Source: Cyclobacteriaceae bacterium (GTDB lineage Bacteria; Bacteroidota; Bacteroidia; Cytophagales; Cyclobacteriaceae). Taken from it: a stretch of 64,000 nucleotides of DNA. Location: assembly GCA_019694875.1 (NCBI GenBank), contig JAIBBC010000002.1, positions 372,001 to 436,000 of the forward strand, written 5' to 3'. This document shows, one piece after another, positions 9,293 through 17,647 of the stretch. The notes under the pieces were generated by a model. It was not told where the DNA came from and made no database searches. It worked only from the letters and a program-made list of their open reading frames with translations. The position numbers and the translations under genes were made by a program. Every line of letters starts with the position of its first letter. Within the stretch, counting starts at the first letter, position 1.

Positions 9293-12200
9293 TTATAGTT
9301 CGGAGGTCAGCACTTTTGCTTTCGTCTGGGTGCTGGTGATGTTTTTAATAAGTCCTTCAACAAGTTCGTGGTGGTTAGCCATCACGAAATAGAAATCAGC
9401 CAGGTTGATTTTAAATACAATCGACCGTTCGGTGGCTTCAATACTTTTGGCAGGGATTACCTGACCGTTCTGGAAGATGTCGCCATACACGCTGCCGGCT
9501 TTTAATGTTTTGATCACCGTTGCATCGTCCTTCAGTTGAATGGCCCCCAGCGCTACAATGATGATCGGCATTCCCTGTTCCTTGGCATCGAAGGTTAATT
9601 TTTGACCTTCGTTGAGATCAATCGGAGAAATTTTATCGAACAGGTCGGCAAGCAATACGCCATTGATGTTTTTGAATTCGGGCAGCTGCTTGAGGAACAA
9701 CACCATTTCAATACCCAGGAAGAATCCGTCATCCAATCCATCCAGCAGTTGGTTGTTTTCGATTGATGAATCAAGGAATTTCTTATCCCGAATCGGCAGA
9801 CGTTCGGAGATAACTTTGTAGAAGTTCTTGTCTTTGTTATAGATTACCCAGGCCGCTGTTTCCTGGAGCATTTTGTCCTGGTTGAACATCTGCGCGATCA
9901 ACCCGCGGCTCACACGGAAATCTTTCAGGTAAGCCGATACGTACACCGCACAGACTTTCGTCCAGCGGTTGTTCATGTTGAAGTCGCGGTTCAGAATGTA
10001 GTTGATTACCTGGATCGGGTTATAGCTTTCGCGGGGGAAATAAATCTGAAGCTGTTCGAGTTTTAGTGCCACCGGGATGTCATCAAACAGCGGGAAAAGT
10101 TTTGGCTTAAGGTCTTTTTCAACAAACAAGTCCATCAGCTCCAGCGCATACGCCACACCATTCGGATCACCGGATTCGATGTTCTCACGCACAAGCTGCA
10201 CCGCTTCCGGATCGTAAAGAATCGAAAGCAGCATCGTAATGTGATCAAAGTTCGAACGAATCTCTTCGCGGATTGCATCCCGCAACAAAGCGTATTCAGG
10301 CTCTTCCGGTAACTCGCTCAGCGCGGCCAGGTTCCAGATTGTTTTACCGAGTTCAATCTCGAGAAGATCGGTAACTTCCTGCGCCTGACGGCCTGTTGCC
10401 CGGTAATTGATGTAGCGAAGTGAATAGAGAATCTGCTTCACAATGCGCTTGTCAGGATAGTCGGCTTTCTTCCACAACAATGCCAGCGCTTCATCGCCAC
10501 CAATGCGTCCCATGATTTGCACGATGCGAAGCATGACAAGATCAGTTTGTCCCGATTTATGAAATGATGTTTCCAGCACCGGTAGCGCAGCCGGGCCTGC
10601 ATCAATCAACGCAGCAGCCGCGTCATGGCCGTACGTAGGTGAGGACAGAAGTTCAATCAATACCGACCACGTTTCCGGACGTTTTACCTTGCGCGCGGTA
10701 ATCAACGCTTCGTGACGAACCTGCACGCTAACATCGCGCAGCAGTTCTAACAAAATGAATATGGTACGCTGACTAATCAATTTGCGCAGAAGCTTGGCAG
10801 CAAGGATTCTGTCGGCCGGTTTAACCGATTTGCTGAGCTTCATCAGTTTATCAGGAGAGATTGAAAGAAGATCGCTGTCTTCCGCTTCGCCTTGCGCGCT
10901 TTTCGCCAGGTTCCGGATTTCGGGATTCTTAATTGTTTCCTTATCTATACCGAGCTCCTGAATCTTCTCAACGGCAAACGATTTTACTTTTGTGTATTCG
11001 CTTTCGGCAAGGCGGATAACGGCATTCTCAAATAGCGTAGGTTCCAGTTTTTCCATCAGCTTCAGGCCGTAGATTACTTTATCTTCCGCTGTGCTGTTGA
11101 TTTCTTTTTCAAGGACTTTGTCTACTGTGTATTCACGATCGATCTTGTGATCAACCTTTGCTTTGTTTTTAACGAGTGTTGTTTGCAGTGTTTCGCGATA
11201 AATTCCGTAAAGCTTTCCGGCAACCAGAAACCAGCCAACGATCAATGGAATCGCAAACACGGTCATGTAGATCAAATCCTCCAGATTGAATCTCTGGATG
11301 CTGAAGATGAGCGCGCCTGCAACGAGCGTAGCGAAACCGGTAACAACACCTTCCAGTTTGGTTTGTACGTCAATCTTGATGTTGGTTTCGATCGGAAGGA
11401 GATAGAGTTTGAATGAGGGTTCATCAAGCGATTCCTTAACCGACAATACAAATAGTTTACTCATCGCGATCATAATGAAGAATATGATGAACGATGAACT
11501 GGCGATGGTATAACCGAATGAAAGACCGATGGCGAGGGCCACCACGGTGAAAATGCCGATCAGAATCGGGTTCACAAGAACCGAAGTTCTCAAACCGTAG
11601 TCTGCAATAACGCGATCAGCGGCAAATGTTTGAAACAAGAAGCTGAAGATCACAACGGTTGCCTCAAAGTATGAAAGAAACTTAGGCAATGCGCCAGGCT
11701 TATCGCTGAAAAACTGTGTTGATGCATTCAGAAAAGAATAATCCACGAATGTGAGCGCCACCATGGATGCGATAATGAACAGCGACAAAAACAATACGTA
11801 CTTGTTTTTGAAGAATCCAATCGCGGAAAGTTTTTGATTAAATGCTTTTTCGCTTTTCAACGACCAGGTTTCATCTGAAAAGCGGCTTGACAAAACAATG
11901 AAAAGGATGGTGAAGATGATGATACCGAAAAGACTGATGGTAAACAGGTCCTTTACATCGATGAAGTTAAGAACGATCGGGATCGAAAAGAATGAAATCA
12001 ACGAAGCCAGCAAGGCACCCTGGTCAACACTTCCCAGCAGGCGTTTCGACTGCTTTACGTTAAAGAGACGGTTAAACGTTCCCCAGAAAACGAGCAGTAC
12101 AACCAGTGTAAACGGGGCAATCTGGGCATATGAGAAGAAACGAAGATAGCGGTCGTCCATTGCCACATATTCGTGCCCGAATTCGATGAAAGCAGCAATC

Positions 12201-12484
12201 AGGGTTACGGTAACAAGGCTGAGGATTGCAAGAAGTTTGAACGGAATCCGGTTTTGAAGAAAGTTGTAAGCGAGGGTTGCAAAAAGACCAAAAACGCCCG
12301 ACAACACGAACGCTTCGGGGAGTTTCTGGCTACCATCGGGCAGACCGAGAAATTGCGTCTGGGCGGCCACACTAAACGTTGCGAGAAAGGCTCCCATGAA
12401 GAAGCTCATAATCAGCAACAAACCCACCCGACCCGTTTCGCCCTCCTCAATTGAGAAGACCTTATTCAGTAGACTCTCTTTCAT
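9293..12484 (-). CDS. NTT/ATP:ADP-carrier-like membrane protein fused to HEAT repeats and a cNMP-binding-like domain
   Basis: 1063 residues. Residues of about 15-440 form some 12 transmembrane helices resembling the nucleotide transporter (NTT, Npt1/Npt2) branch of the major facilitator fold, with the block FKLYLLPIE.NIKIDVQTK between helices. About 460-830 are HEAT-type helical repeats (SVQVRHEALITARKVKRPE, AAAALIDAGPAALP). The last 100 residues resemble a cyclic-nucleotide-binding fold (AGSVYGDIF), but the usual GE...RxA phosphate cassette is degraded: GD instead of GE and no Arg at the expected place. Whether it transports nucleotides is unknown; a sensor or scaffold role is equally possible. 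It is the first gene of the operon. The 273 bp upstream is AT-rich; I see no clean promoter there, only the near match TGCATTTG at 12495-12502. Confidence 0.8.
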   Translation of the reverse strand: MKESLLNKVFSIEEGETGRVGLLLIMSFFMGAFLATFSVAAQTQFLGLPDGSQKLPEAFVLSGVFGLFATLAYNFLQNRIPFKLLAILSLVTVTLIAAFIEFGHEYVAMDDRYLRFFSYAQIAPFTLVVLLVFWGTFNRLFNVKQSKRLLGSVDQGALLASLISFFSIPIVLNFIDVKDLFTISLFGIIIFTILFIVLSSRFSDETWSLKSEKAFNQKLSAIGFFKNKYVLFLSLFIIASMVALTFVDYSFLNASTQFFSDKPGALPKFLSYFEATVVIFSFLFQTFAADRVIADYGLRTSVLVNPILIGIFTVVALAIGLSFGYTIASSSFIIFFIMIAMSKLFVLSVKESLDEPSFKLYLLPIETNIKIDVQTKLEGVVTGFATLVAGALIFSIQRFNLEDLIYMTVFAIPLIVGWFLVAGKLYGIYRETLQTTLVKNKAKVDHKIDREYTVDKVLEKEINSTAEDKVIYGLKLMEKLEPTLFENAVIRLAESEYTKVKSFAVEKIQELGIDKETIKNPEIRNLAKSAQGEAEDSDLLSISPDKLMKLSKSVKPADRILAAKLLRKLISQRTIFILLELLRDVSVQVRHEALITARKVKRPETWSVLIELLSSPTYGHDAAAALIDAGPAALPVLETSFHKSGQTDLVMLRIVQIMGRIGGDEALALLWKKADYPDKRIVKQILYSLRYINYRATGRQAQEVTDLLEIELGKTIWNLAALSELPEEPEYALLRDAIREEIRSNFDHITMLLSILYDPEAVQLVRENIESGDPNGVAYALELMDLFVEKDLKPKLFPLFDDIPVALKLEQLQIYFPRESYNPIQVINYILNRDFNMNNRWTKVCAVYVSAYLKDFRVSRGLIAQMFNQDKMLQETAAWVIYNKDKNFYKVISERLPIRDKKFLDSSIENNQLLDGLDDGFFLGIEMVLFLKQLPEFKNINGVLLADLFDKISPIDLNEGQKLTFDAKEQGMPIIIVALGAIQLKDDATVIKTLKAGSVYGDIFQNGQVIPAKSIEATERSIVFKINLADFYFVMANHHELVEGLIKNITSTQTKAKVLTSEL

Positions 12485-12757
12485 AGATTTTCGGCAAATG
12501 CATATAAAATTCGATATAATTAACTTTATTTCCTACAGACGACAAAAAATTCACAATTAGCCATTTTATGCTACTGTAATTAAAGTTTTACTTTAATGTT
12601 AAACCGGTAAACTTCTAATTGATTTTTGATTGCTCGTCAACGCACATTCCCACGGGGTTAAAACTTCCGAGCGCTATTTATATCCATTCCTGCTAAGATG
12701 TAATCTCTGAACAGAATTCACCAAAATCTGATACCGTTTTACCTGCCCGGTAACGTC

Positions 12758-13945
12758 TTAAGGGAGTAAAAGCGAACTGTCGCCATAGCTCAGAAAACGG
12801 TACCCCCCGCTCAAGGCCCCGGCATAGACCTCCTTCCAAACCGGACCGATGAAAGCGGCTACCAGCAAAATGAGTGTAGAGGCAGGCTGATGGAAATTAG
12901 TGATCAGACCGGTGCACAGCCGGAAGCGGTATCCGGGATAAATAAAAATGGAGGTGGTTCCCGTGATGTGTGTTAACCCGTTGGCATCCATGTACCTGAG
13001 AATTGTGTCAAGTGCTACATCGGGATTCACTGAGCCGGGAAGCTGATACGGATCATTTTGCGAGATGGCAAACACGGATCCGGAATCTACCGTAAGCCTG
13101 ACACCGAACCAGTACAAACTTTCCAGCGTGCGCATGGATGTTGTGCCGACTGCAATTAATTTTTGAAGATGACCCCGAAGATTTTCGATTGTTTGACGTG
13201 TTACGGTGACCTGCTCATGATGCATAACATGATCCAGTGCATTCTCAGCTTTCACAGGCTGGAATGTTCCGGCACTTACGTGCAGGGTAAGAAAATCACG
13301 ATCAATATTCTTCTTCGACAGAGATTTAAAAACATCTTCTGTAAAGTGAAGTCCTGCGGTGGGCGCAGCAACGGCACCTTCGTGGTTTGAATAAATGGTC
13401 TGATACCGAACTGTATCTTCTGTTTCCGCTGCACGCTTGATGTACGGTGGAAGTGGCGTACTTCCCGCAGCCGTGATTACCTCAGAAAATGTTTGGTTTC
13501 CCGGCCACGAAAATTCTACAACTCCTTCCGATCGGTTTGCTAATGAGGCCGTTAATATAATTCCACCCACATGCTTTGTTAGAGCCTGTGCGTCTTTCCA
13601 ACGCTTCAGGTTGCCGATCGTGCAGCGCCATGCGCATTTGTTTTTGGCGAGCATGGCAACGGTTAGCAATGAATCAGGCGAAACAGGATTCAATAAAAAC
13701 ACCTCAATGTCAGCACCTGATTCTTTTTGAAAATGGAGTCGTGCAGGAATAACTTTTGTATCGTTAAAAACAAGCAGGGAACTTTCCGGGATAAAGTCAG
13801 CGAGGTTTTTGAATATGCGATGCTCAATTTTTCCCCCGCGGTACACGAGCAGTTTCGATTCGTCACGGTTTGCCAGGGGCTGGTACGCAATCCGGTCGTC
13901 CGGCAAGTCGTACGTATAATCCTGCATGTTGATGAATCGCTCCAT
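12758..13945 (-). CDS. queA: S-adenosylmethionine:tRNA ribosyltransferase-isomerase
   Basis: 395 residues, slightly longer than the usual 345-360. QueA transfers and isomerises the ribosyl group of S-adenosylmethionine onto 7-aminomethyl-7-deazaguanine in tRNA, making epoxyqueuosine. Family blocks are present: YDLPDDRIAYQPLANRDESK, LLVFNDTKVIPARL, APTAGLHFTEDV, LHVSAGTFQPV, MHHE, GTTSMRTLESLY, LITNFHQPASTL and the end YRFLSYGDSSLLL. The start may be the ATG at 13945 or the internal ATG at 13927 (MQDYTYDL), which matches the usual family start better. A TAATTTTG hexamer-like element lies upstream at 13965-13972 on the minus strand, without a clear -33 element. It is divergent from menC. Confidence 0.93.
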   Translation of the reverse strand: MERFINMQDYTYDLPDDRIAYQPLANRDESKLLVYRGGKIEHRIFKNLADFIPESSLLVFNDTKVIPARLHFQKESGADIEVFLLNPVSPDSLLTVAMLAKNKCAWRCTIGNLKRWKDAQALTKHVGGIILTASLANRSEGVVEFSWPGNQTFSEVITAAGSTPLPPYIKRAAETEDTVRYQTIYSNHEGAVAAPTAGLHFTEDVFKSLSKKNIDRDFLTLHVSAGTFQPVKAENALDHVMHHEQVTVTRQTIENLRGHLQKLIAVGTTSMRTLESLYWFGVRLTVDSGSVFAISQNDPYQLPGSVNPDVALDTILRYMDANGLTHITGTTSIFIYPGYRFRLCTGLITNFHQPASTLILLVAAFIGPVWKEVYAGALSGGYRFLSYGDSSLLLP

Positions 13946-14015
13946 GGCTGCCTGAAAAGGAAGGCAAAATTAACCCGGAAAATTATTATTTAATTTGGCG
14001 CTGGTTTACCGTTGT

Positions 14016-15095
14016 ATGGCATTACGCGCATCCGTTTCAAAAAAGGTATTCGAGTTCAACTTTACCGCCCGCACCTCCCGTGGCAGGATGAAAAACCGCG
14101 TGAGCTGGTTTATGAAGCTGTGGGATGACCGCGACCCGGCCGTATTTGGCCTCGGGGAATGCGCTCCGTTGCCCGGACTGAGTATTGACGATAAGCCTGA
14201 TTATGAGGGTGTTGTAAACCAAGTGGCAGTCAATGTCGGCAGGCTTGACTTATCGGGGCCGGAACTGCTCAAAGATGCTGCTGGCATAGTGCCTGAAGGA
14301 TATCCATCCATCCTTTTTGGGCTGGAAACCGCACTGCTCGATCTCAAAAACGGGGGGAAACGAATGATTTTTGATAACGGCTTCCTCGCTGGAAAGCCTA
14401 TCCCGATAAACGGTTTGGTGTGGATGGGCGACCTGGATGAAATGCTTCAGCAGGCTTCGATCAAGATAGAGGAGGGCTTTCGTTGCATTAAGATAAAAGT
14501 TGGAGGATTGAATTTTGAAAAGGAGTGCGACATCCTGAACTATATCCGAAAGAAATATTTCCGCGAAGACATTACGTTACGACTGGATGCGAACGGAGCC
14601 TTCAAGACCGATGAAGCGTTGTACAAACTCTACGATCTTTCGAAATATAAAATTCATTCCATCGAACAGCCGATAAAACCACGACAACCCGAGTTGGAAG
14701 AGCTGTGTCGCAAATCTCCCATCCCGGTCGCGCTGGATGAAGAAATGATTGGCATTCAGTCCGCGGAAGCGAAAAGAGAATTGCTCAGCAAAATAAAACC
14801 GCAGTATATTATCGTTAAGCCGGGCCTGCATGGAGGGATTCGCGGAACACAGGAATGGATTTCGATTGCCGAGTCGATGAACATCGGTTGGTGGATTACA
14901 TCAGCACTGGAGTCGAACATCGGATTGAACGCAATCTGTCAGCTTACCGCGAATTATCCGGTTTCCATTCCGCAAGGACTGGGCACCGGCAAATTGTACG
15001 ACAACAATTTTGAATCACCGCTTGAAGTTAAGAAGGGTGAAATCTTTTATAATCAGAAACTAGACTGGAACCTGGAAGAATTTTCAGAGACGTGA
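14016..15095 (+). CDS. menC: o-Succinylbenzoate synthase (enolase superfamily)
   Basis: 359 residues from ATG 14016. The enzyme dehydrates SHCHC to o-succinylbenzoate in menaquinone synthesis. Enolase-superfamily residues are visible in order: the KxK pair in CIKIKVGG, Asp in LRLDANGAF, Glu in HSIEQPI, Asp/Glu in VALDEEMIG and the second Lys in IIVKPGLHGG, followed by WWITSALESNIGLNAI, which is typical of Bacteroidota MenC. The start at 14016 gives MALRASVSKKVF, matching the family start; the frame is open back to a TTG at 13995, which adds seven residues unlike the family. A dipeptide epimerase is the main alternative, but the WWITSALESNIG block favours MenC. Its stop codon touches that of the convergent lipoprotein gene. 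Confidence 0.88.
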   Translation: MALRASVSKKVFEFNFTARTSRGRMKNRVSWFMKLWDDRDPAVFGLGECAPLPGLSIDDKPDYEGVVNQVAVNVGRLDLSGPELLKDAAGIVPEGYPSILFGLETALLDLKNGGKRMIFDNGFLAGKPIPINGLVWMGDLDEMLQQASIKIEEGFRCIKIKVGGLNFEKECDILNYIRKKYFREDITLRLDANGAFKTDEALYKLYDLSKYKIHSIEQPIKPRQPELEELCRKSPIPVALDEEMIGIQSAEAKRELLSKIKPQYIIVKPGLHGGIRGTQEWISIAESMNIGWWITSALESNIGLNAICQLTANYPVSIPQGLGTGKLYDNNFESPLEVKKGEIFYNQKLDWNLEEFSET

Positions 15096-15593
15096 TCAGA
15101 TTTTTCTTTTCGCATATGTGCCTTCAAAGGCGCAATTGGCTTCGTGCAGTCTGCAAAGGTTTACTTCCTTCACATCAATCTTATCTTCGTTCAGCATCAG
15201 TGTAAACTGAAGCGGGCATTCGTCAACTTCGTAGAACCCTACGTAGTACGTTTTATCATGACTGATCATCAGCATATTTCCCTTCGCTTCGCCTTTGCAA
15301 CTTCCCTGCGCGACAGAGATGGTGAATGCAAGATCGTTGCCACTCTCGGTAACAGTTAAGATTGCCGCAAAACCTTTGGTAGAACTTTCGTGATCGTAGA
15401 TTCCTGCGAAGCGATGATAGTCGTACACGGTTTTATCGTCAGGCTGTTCGTAAAAATCATGGGCTGAGTCGATCTCAGCAGCGGCTCCATCCGTTTCATT
15501 CTGAGTTTTTCTTTCACTGCAGCCTTCGGATAGCGTGGCCAACAACACCACGTAAATGATAAAAAAACCAGGCAATTTTTTGATAATCAACAT
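15096..15593 (-). CDS. Small lipoprotein of unknown function
   Basis: 165 residues with a hydrophobic N-terminus ending in the lipobox-like LSEGC (Cys near residue 25), so probably membrane-anchored on the periplasmic side. The mature part has acidic stretches and a C-terminal region with four Cys (GSCKGEAKG, DECPLQF, NLCRLHEANC) that could form disulfides. I recognise no family. The gene is convergent with menC with no gap and no obvious terminator between them. The upstream side faces the DoxX-like gene divergently. Confidence 0.7.
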   Translation of the reverse strand: MLIIKKLPGFFIIYVVLLATLSEGCSERKTQNETDGAAAEIDSAHDFYEQPDDKTVYDYHRFAGIYDHESSTKGFAAILTVTESGNDLAFTISVAQGSCKGEAKGNMLMISHDKTYYVGFYEVDECPLQFTLMLNEDKIDVKEVNLCRLHEANCAFEGTYAKRKI

Positions 15594-15679
15594 CTTGTAA
15601 GCCTCATTTTTTTGAAAAATAGTAAATCTCTGTCGTTACGATGACATTTTTCATTCATCCTATTCGCTACTTTTGGCTC

Positions 15680-16090
15680 ATGGAAAAAATCAAAACCATC
15701 CTCTACTGGATTGCGCGCATCGGAGCTGCAATAATCATGATTCAAACCCTGTATTTCAAATTCTCGGCTGCTGAAGAATCTGTTTATATTTTTTCAACCG
15801 TTGGCATGGAACCGTGGGGAAGAATTGGTACCGGGGTGTTTGAACTCATTGCTTCCGTATTGATTCTTATCAATGCCACGGCATGGCTGGGCGCAATACT
15901 GGGTCTCGGGCTGATGGCCGGGGCAATTTTCTTTCACCTCACTGTTTTAGGAATTGAAGTGAAAGGTGATGGCGGCTACCTGTTTCTGCTGGCGTTACTG
16001 GTTGCTGTTTTTTGCCTGATTGTTCTCGCCTTTAACCGGCAACGTGTAACATCACTTGCTACGCAAATACTGAATAGAAAGCGTAACTAG
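15680..16090 (+). CDS. DoxX-like small membrane protein
   Basis: 136 residues from ATG 15680 (MEKIKTILYWIAR). Four transmembrane helices, with an early FKF.AAEES segment after helix 1, match the DoxX/MauE-like membrane fold whose members take part in redox or sulfur handling but often have no proven function. The frame is open upstream to ATG 15641; the added 13 residues (TFFIHPIRYFWL) do not look like the family, so the inner start is preferred. The 3' end overlaps the stop of the convergent gene by 4 bp. Confidence 0.75.
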   Translation: MEKIKTILYWIARIGAAIIMIQTLYFKFSAAEESVYIFSTVGMEPWGRIGTGVFELIASVLILINATAWLGAILGLGLMAGAIFFHLTVLGIEVKGDGGYLFLLALLVAVFCLIVLAFNRQRVTSLATQILNRKRN

Positions 16091-16875
16091 TTCCCGGTCA
16101 CATTCGCGAGCGCAGTATTCAATGTTTCCTGAATGCTGCTTTGATCTTTGAGCGCGTCTTTTATTCCGTTTACGAGAAACAAAGGAATGTTTTCATTTTT
16201 GGTTAGCTTGGTTCTAACCTCATGAATCATTTCCAGTGCGTCTTTTTTCTTATCGAAGTCGGATAAGTTTTTCACTGACGTTTCAAGATCTGACCATGCA
16301 ATCTGCGCGGGCGACTTTTCTACCTTAGGATATGTTTTCTGATGAACACATGCATTGTATTCTTCAACCAGTTCTTTGAGATTTGAACGTCCCAGATCAC
16401 CGGCCTCAATTTTTTTAACAACATCCGGACAATCGGCAAGGAATTGTCCGACACGTTTTTTGAACCCCAGGTTTGGAACATCAATCATAGAGCCATCGCG
16501 CTTCACAAAATAGCGGCCGTCCCACGTGGTTTGATTCTCAAGCTGATACGCGTAGAGCGTAAGATATCCCGGATGTAGTACTTTCATAAAACTATATCCT
16601 TCCTGAAACTTGATGGTATAATAAATCTCATCGTTCATTTTGAACGAGATGGCATCCAGCACCTGGAAGGTGCGTTTTTTCCCCTCATGCGGGATGAGTT
16701 GAATATACTTTGAATTGGCACCTGCATAGCGTACACCGGTGCCGTTGAAGTATTTCACTTTGCCCTGAAGTGTGTCGCCTTTTATTGTAACAACATAATC
16801 CTGAGCGGAGCCTGCCATGTATCCGGCTACAAAAAGTATGATCATTAAAATCTTAAGCATGGAATTTTTTCTCAT
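16087..16875 (-). CDS. Exported protein of unknown function
   Basis: 262 residues. An N-terminal signal peptide (MLKILMIILFVAGYMAGSAQ) follows; the start could be ATG 16875 or the inner ATG 16860. The first half of the mature protein is strand-rich and begins DYVVTIKGDTLQGKVKYF, a motif common in Bacteroidota periplasmic proteins that often belong to mixed families with barrel proteins. The second half is helical and Lys-rich (about 140-255), with two Cys. No catalytic motif is seen. The gene is convergent with the DoxX-like gene; it lies downstream of the SPFH operon, 67 bp after the small ribbon-helix-helix gene, and might be read through from it. Confidence 0.7.
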   Translation of the reverse strand: MRKNSMLKILMIILFVAGYMAGSAQDYVVTIKGDTLQGKVKYFNGTGVRYAGANSKYIQLIPHEGKKRTFQVLDAISFKMNDEIYYTIKFQEGYSFMKVLHPGYLTLYAYQLENQTTWDGRYFVKRDGSMIDVPNLGFKKRVGQFLADCPDVVKKIEAGDLGRSNLKELVEEYNACVHQKTYPKVEKSPAQIAWSDLETSVKNLSDFDKKKDALEMIHEVRTKLTKNENIPLFLVNGIKDALKDQSSIQETLNTALANVTGN

Positions 16876-16942
16876 AAGAGCAGCATTTTTGGGGACCGAA
16901 ATTTAAATAACTCCGGACATAACGCCATAAGCCGCTGGTGTA

Positions 16943-17104
16943 TTATGTTTTATTGTTTTTCGCACGTCCGGCATCTTTCAGCGCTTTCGAAATGATCCAT
17001 TCCAGCTGGCCGTTCGTGCTTCTGAATTCATCGGCTGCCCATTTCTCGACCGCCTTTAACAGGTCGGCATCGAGGCGCAGGGCAAATGGTTTTTTCTCAG
17101 CCAT
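16943..17104 (-). CDS. Small ribbon-helix-helix (Arc-like) DNA-binding protein
   Basis: 53 residues from the ATG complementary to 17102-17104. It reads MAEKKPFALRLDADLLKAVE, then KWAADEFRSTNGQLEWIISK and ALKDAGRAKNNKT. The order strand (KPFALRLD), helix (LLKAVEKWAADE), turn (RSTNG), helix (QLEWIISKALKDA) is the Arc/MetJ ribbon-helix-helix fold. Such dimers bind short operators. The gene begins 3 bp after the stop of the PH-like membrane protein gene, so it is the third gene of the SPFH operon. Arc-like genes are known next to SPFH genes in other bacteria (from memory). Targets are unknown; self-regulation of the operon is the simplest guess. Confidence 0.85.
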   Translation of the reverse strand: MAEKKPFALRLDADLLKAVEKWAADEFRSTNGQLEWIISKALKDAGRAKNNKT

Positions 17105-17107
17105 TTC

Positions 17108-17647
17108 TTACGTGTTTTCGCTGTTCGATAGTAGTTTGCGCATGGCGCGTTCCAGTTCTTCTTTATTTCCCGTGCTCATCAGGATGGTTCTGCCATCTTT
17201 TACGTTCAGGGTAAGGATATAATCCGGCTTGATAATCATGCGGACGGTTTTGCTGAACGGTTCTTTTCGAAATCCAAGACCACGACCCCGCCACCACGAG
17301 TATTTTTCGATTGAGTAATTCACGATGTCGTGGCGGGTAAAGGTTTTCCATTTCGTCAGGTATTCGAAAAACCGGTAGCGGAATTCATCGTCCGTTATTT
17401 CGATCGACACACGTAACGAGGAAATCGCCCACACCGTTAACGCTTCAATAATAATAACCCCGATCGTGAAGCCCGTCAGCAGCGTGTCACTCATCGGCTT
17501 GTCGCCCCAGGGTTCGCCCAAAACAATCTGCTGGTAATATCCATACACCATGAGCAGCGAAGTTCCAAAGGCAACCGGGATAATAATCATCCAGATCCAT
17601 ACCGTTTGCCGGAAACTTTGCTGCTCGGAAAAAATAACCCGGTTCAT
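17108..17647 (-). CDS. Membrane protein with two helices and a PH-like domain
   Basis: 179 residues. Two transmembrane helices lie at about 18-40 and 55-78. A soluble C-terminal region follows, with strand pairs and the pattern of bacterial PH-like domains (ITDDEFRYRFFEYLTKWKTF, a Trp/Arg-rich turn WWRGRG, DYILTLNVKDGRTILMST). A terminal helix (EELERAMRKLL) ends the fold. Such domains often mediate protein or lipid contacts at the membrane. The start overlaps the SPFH stop by 1 bp (TAATG), showing translational coupling, and the Arc-like gene follows 3 bp later. Confidence 0.75.
   Translation of the reverse strand: MNRVIFSEQQSFRQTVWIWMIIIPVAFGTSLLMVYGYYQQIVLGEPWGDKPMSDTLLTGFTIGVIIIEALTVWAISSLRVSIEITDDEFRYRFFEYLTKWKTFTRHDIVNYSIEKYSWWRGRGLGFRKEPFSKTVRMIIKPDYILTLNVKDGRTILMSTGNKEELERAMRKLLSNSENT

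Noticed and set aside
15668-15675. TACTTTTG as promoter of the DoxX-like gene
   Set aside because: It is only 4 bp before the chosen start codon and has no -33 element.
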